A DNA stretch of 64,000 bases. It comes from Bradyrhizobium sp. C9. Lineage in GTDB: Bacteria; Pseudomonadota; Alphaproteobacteria; Rhizobiales; Xanthobacteraceae. Below are positions 61,403 to 64,000 of this stretch, piece after piece. The position numbers were made by a program, and so were the translations under genes. Location of the stretch: assembly GCF_002532045.1 (NCBI RefSeq), contig NZ_NWTG01000015.1:111070-175069 (forward strand), in the 5' to 3' direction. Positions within the stretch are counted from its first letter, which is position 1; every line of letters begins with the position of its first letter. A model generated the notes under the pieces. The model did no database searches, was not told the DNA's origin, and worked only from the letters and a program-made list of their open reading frames with translations.

Positions 61403-63388
61403 ATGTCCGGAACCAAAATCCTCTGGGGACAGGTGATCGCTGTCGGTCTGATCGTTTTGCTCGCCATCTGGGGAGCAACCGAGTGGACGGCTTGGCGGCT
61501 CGCCTATCAACCGGAGCTTGGGCGGCCCTGGTTCGAGCTGGTAGGCTTCAAGATCTATTATCCGCCAGTCTTCTTCTGGTGGTGGTTCGTCTACGACGCC
61601 TATGCGCCTCAAATCTTCGTCGAGGGGGCTTTCATCGCGGCGTCGGGGGCCTTCGTTTCCATCGCGGTGGCGATCGGTATGTCAGTCTGGCGGGCGCGCG
61701 AAGCCAAGAACGTCGAGACCTATGGCTCGGCGCGCTGGGCCAATTCGCAGGAGGTCAAAGCTGCCGGACTTCTCAGTCCGGATGGCGTGGTACTGGGTAA
61801 ACTCGACCATGACTACCTCCGCCATGACGGGCCGGAACACGTCTTGTGCTTTGCACCAACCCGATCCGGCAAAGGCGTCGGTCTTGTCGTCCCCTCCCTG
61901 CTGGCTTGGCCTGGCTCGGCCATCGTTCACGACATCAAGGGCGAGAACTGGCAACTGACCGCCGGCTTTCGCTCGCGGCATGGCCGCGTCCTGTTGTTCG
62001 ATCCGACCAACCCAAAGTCTTCAGCCTACAATCCGCTCCTCGAAGTCCGGCGCGGGGAATGGGAGGTTCGCGACGTCCAGAACGTCGCCGACGTCCTGGT
62101 CGACCCCGAAGGCTCGCTCGACAAGCGGAACCATTGGGAGAAGACCAGTCACTCGCTCCTGGTCGGCGCCATCCTTCATGTCCTCTATGCCGAAGCGGAC
62201 AAGACCTTGGCTGGCGTTGTCGCCTTTCTGTCCGACCCGAAGCGGCCGATCGAGACAACGTTGAAGACGATGATGACCACACCGCACCTTGGCGAGCATG
62301 GCCCTCATCCCGTGGTCGCCTCGACCGCGCGCGAACTCCTGAACAAGTCGGAGAATGAACGTTCTGGCGTTTTGTCCACCGCGATGTCGTTCCTAGGGCT
62401 GTATCGTGATCCCGTCGTGGCTCAGGTGACCCGTCGCTGCGACTGGCGGATCACGGATCTGATCGCAGATAGCCGTCCTACGACGCTTTACCTCGTGGTG
62501 CCGCCCTCCGATATCTCGCGGACCAAGCCGTTGATCCGCCTGGTGCTGAACCAGATTGGCAGACGCCTGACGGAGGACTTGCACTCCCGCGACAGCCGAC
62601 ATCGGGTGCTGATGATGCTGGACGAATTTCCGGCGCTTGGGCGGCTCGATTTTTTCGAGTCCGCGCTCGCTTTCATGGCGGGGTACGGCATCAAGAGTTT
62701 CTTGATCGCGCAGTCGCTCAATCAGATCGAGAAGGCCTATGGCCCTAACAACGCCATTCTCGACAATTGTCACGTCCGCGTCAGCTTTGCCGCCAATGAC
62801 GAGCGGACCGCCAAACGTGTGTCCGACGCCTTGGGTACGGCGACCGAAATGCGGGCGATGAAGAACTATGCCGGTCACAGGTTGAACCCCTGGCTGGGGC
62901 ACCTGATGGTCTCGCGCCAGGAGACGGCAAGGCCGCTGCTGACCCCGGGCGAGGTCATGCAGCTTCCGCCGATGGACGAGATCGTCATGGTGGCGGGCGC
63001 GCCGCCAATCCGGGCGAAGAAGGTCCGCTACTACGAGGATCGGCGGTTCACCGAGCGGGTTCTGTCGCCGCCTGATCCGGCGAGGGCTGGTCTATCGTCG
63101 CGAACGGACGGATGGTCAACGCTTGGAACGCGAAGGCCGGTGTCGCTTCCGACCGACGGGGGGCAAGGAGAGGAAGACACGGCGAACAGCGGCCTCCGTC
63201 GTGAGCCCGAACTCCCCGATCATGTCGCGATCGTCAAGGAGACGATCGAACCGACGCCTGCAGAGGAATTTGCTGCCGTACTTGACGATGACGAGGATGC
63301 GGTCCGTCAGTCCCGGCTCATACGCCAACAGATGCGCGGTGTCGCCCGTCAAGTCACCATGGACCCGAATGACGGTATGGAGCTCTAA
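61403..63388 (+). CDS. traG: Type IV coupling protein TraG/VirD4
   Basis: 661 residues. Two N-terminal transmembrane helices (about 4-26 and 75-95) anchor it. The ATPase domain has Walker A TRSGKG (153-158) and Walker B MMLDEFPALG (Asp407, Glu408). Other family motifs are YGSARWA (the first contact with the relaxosome), GEHGPHPVVAS, and LVVPPSDISRTKPL. It couples the relaxosome to the secretion channel and drives DNA transport. It follows the relaxase after 123 nt (36 nt after the restored stop) and precedes copG by 6 nt. Length and motifs are normal, so the gene looks functional. Confidence 0.92.
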   Translation: MSGTKILWGQVIAVGLIVLLAIWGATEWTAWRLAYQPELGRPWFELVGFKIYYPPVFFWWWFVYDAYAPQIFVEGAFIAASGAFVSIAVAIGMSVWRAREAKNVETYGSARWANSQEVKAAGLLSPDGVVLGKLDHDYLRHDGPEHVLCFAPTRSGKGVGLVVPSLLAWPGSAIVHDIKGENWQLTAGFRSRHGRVLLFDPTNPKSSAYNPLLEVRRGEWEVRDVQNVADVLVDPEGSLDKRNHWEKTSHSLLVGAILHVLYAEADKTLAGVVAFLSDPKRPIETTLKTMMTTPHLGEHGPHPVVASTARELLNKSENERSGVLSTAMSFLGLYRDPVVAQVTRRCDWRITDLIADSRPTTLYLVVPPSDISRTKPLIRLVLNQIGRRLTEDLHSRDSRHRVLMMLDEFPALGRLDFFESALAFMAGYGIKSFLIAQSLNQIEKAYGPNNAILDNCHVRVSFAANDERTAKRVSDALGTATEMRAMKNYAGHRLNPWLGHLMVSRQETARPLLTPGEVMQLPPMDEIVMVAGAPPIRAKKVRYYEDRRFTERVLSPPDPARAGLSSRTDGWSTLGTRRPVSLPTDGGQGEEDTANSGLRREPELPDHVAIVKETIEPTPAEEFAAVLDDDEDAVRQSRLIRQQMRGVARQVTMDPNDGMEL

Positions 63389-63394
63389 AGCAAT

Positions 63395-63820
63395 ATGCGC
63401 GACCGGATGAACGTCTATTTCCCGCCGGAGCTTCTGAAACAGATCTCGGACCTCGCCGATCGCAAGAAGCTTTCCCGGTCTGCAATCGTCGAAGCGGCCG
63501 TTGCTTCGTTTCTGTCACCGGACGGATCGGACCGGCGAGAGGCAGCGTTTACCCGGCGACTGGATCGGCTGTCGCGTCAGATGCAGAGGCTGGAGCGTGA
63601 CGTTGGGTTGACGGCCGAGACCTTGGCTCTCTTCATTCGCTTCTGGCTGACAATCACGCCACCGTTGCCGAACGACGCACAGGCCGCCGCGCAGCTAAAG
63701 GGCAGGGAGCGCTTTGAAGGATTTGTCGAGGCGCTCGGGCGCCGCTTGCAAAAAGGGCAAAGCTTTCTTCGGGAAATTCCAGAAGATATCGGACTTCAAC
63801 TGCCCGGCAACGAAGCCTGA
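63395..63820 (+). CDS. CopG/ribbon-helix-helix regulator
   Basis: 141 residues. The N-terminal RHH domain is MNVYFPPELLKQISDLADRK followed by LSRSAIVEAAVASFL. A helical C-terminal extension (about 50-141) probably mediates oligomerisation. In related islands this gene sits between traG and trbB and may regulate the trb operon or act in the relaxosome. It lies 6 nt behind traG. The usual next gene, trbB, does not start within the following 180 nt. Confidence 0.85.
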   Translation: MRDRMNVYFPPELLKQISDLADRKKLSRSAIVEAAVASFLSPDGSDRREAAFTRRLDRLSRQMQRLERDVGLTAETLALFIRFWLTITPPLPNDAQAAAQLKGRERFEGFVEALGRRLQKGQSFLREIPEDIGLQLPGNEA

Positions 63821-64000
63821 TGCCACAGCTAGCGCGTTCAATTTTTGGAGGATTGTCGGTGACCTGCTCTAGTTGATTTTAGAACCTTGCAACCACGAGC
63901 TTGAAAAGGTCGTCTGCGGCTCTCTGGTCGCCAATTCTTCTGCTGATCTCACTCAACTTTGCGCCATTCAATCGAATGTCGGAACCAAAAGAACATCAAG
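63821..64000. other. End of window: no recognisable gene
   Basis: The stretch is lower in GC than the flanking genes. It has no TrbB start. A short minus-strand frame ends at TAA 63879-63881 (reads ...RIGDQRAADDLFKLVVARF) but has a stop at 63996-63998, so it may be the end of a small gene or nothing. Confidence 0.4.

Larger units (their letters stand above)
47051..64000. mobile_element. Integrative conjugative/mobilizable element, right end outside the window
   Basis: A run of typical island genes starts immediately after the crotonase gene: integrase, excisionase-like protein, ArdC, Toprim, DUF2493, DUF736, XRE, DUF2285, RepA-like, DUF2840, TraF peptidase, lytic transglycosylase, relaxase, TraG, CopG. 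The order matches conjugative islands of rhizobia. No tRNA or direct-repeat attachment site was recognised at the left edge (about 47051-47110), and the right edge is not in the window. Several genes are damaged, and no trb mating-pair gene appears before base 64000. Confidence 0.8.

Noticed and set aside
63879..63995. C-terminal end of a minus-strand gene at the window edge
   Set aside because: A stop codon at 63996-63998 limits the frame to about 38 residues, with no convincing start.

Overview
The window is GC-rich, almost fully coding DNA from an alphaproteobacterium, most likely Bradyrhizobium or a close relative. This rests on the gene families (TRAP and Bug-type solute receptors, an IS66-type remnant, a rhizobial-type conjugative island), not on a marker gene. 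No rRNA, tRNA or CRISPR array was found.

Region 1 (2-35106) is one coherent locus and the most interesting part. A single reading frame covers the first 27.3 kb and is still open at the left edge. It encodes over 9,000 residues of a giant repetitive surface or secreted protein: beta-helix-like repeats, about 21 copies of a DTITRxDGxxW module, Calx-beta-like units, RTX nonapeptides, two lectin-like domains and a degenerate metallopeptidase-like domain. It is followed on the same strand by a SapC-family protein, a GAF-GAF-TM-HlyD adaptor, a PqqD-like/M50 protease-like/HlyD fusion, a short SecA-like ATPase and a signal-peptide-bearing HlyD-type adaptor. The last four genes overlap or lie 13 nt apart. 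I infer a dedicated export and anchoring machine for the giant protein, built on an accessory SecA rather than a visible ABC transporter. A cold-shock-domain gene follows.

Region 2 (35632-47050) is metabolic and transport DNA with signs of decay: a TRAP transporter with its FCD-type GntR regulator and a candidate operator, three broken genes (a possible cyclase remnant, an internally deleted SDR, a frameshifted ketopantoate reductase), three solute-binding proteins without permeases, a molybdopterin oxidoreductase and a crotonase-family enzyme.

Region 3 (about 47051-64000) is an integrated element. It has a tyrosine integrase with an excisionase-like partner, ArdC, a Toprim protein, DUF2493, DUF736, an XRE repressor with a strong inverted-repeat operator, DUF2285 proteins, a RepA-like initiator, DUF2840, a TraF-type peptidase, a lytic transglycosylase, a relaxase, a TraG/VirD4 coupling protein and a CopG protein. 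Two pairs of its genes share related structured 5' leaders. It looks partly decayed: the relaxase has a nonsense codon, the initiator C-terminus is abnormal, an IS66-type remnant sits before the relaxase, and no trb gene follows copG within the window. It is probably a degraded ICE or a mobilizable island.
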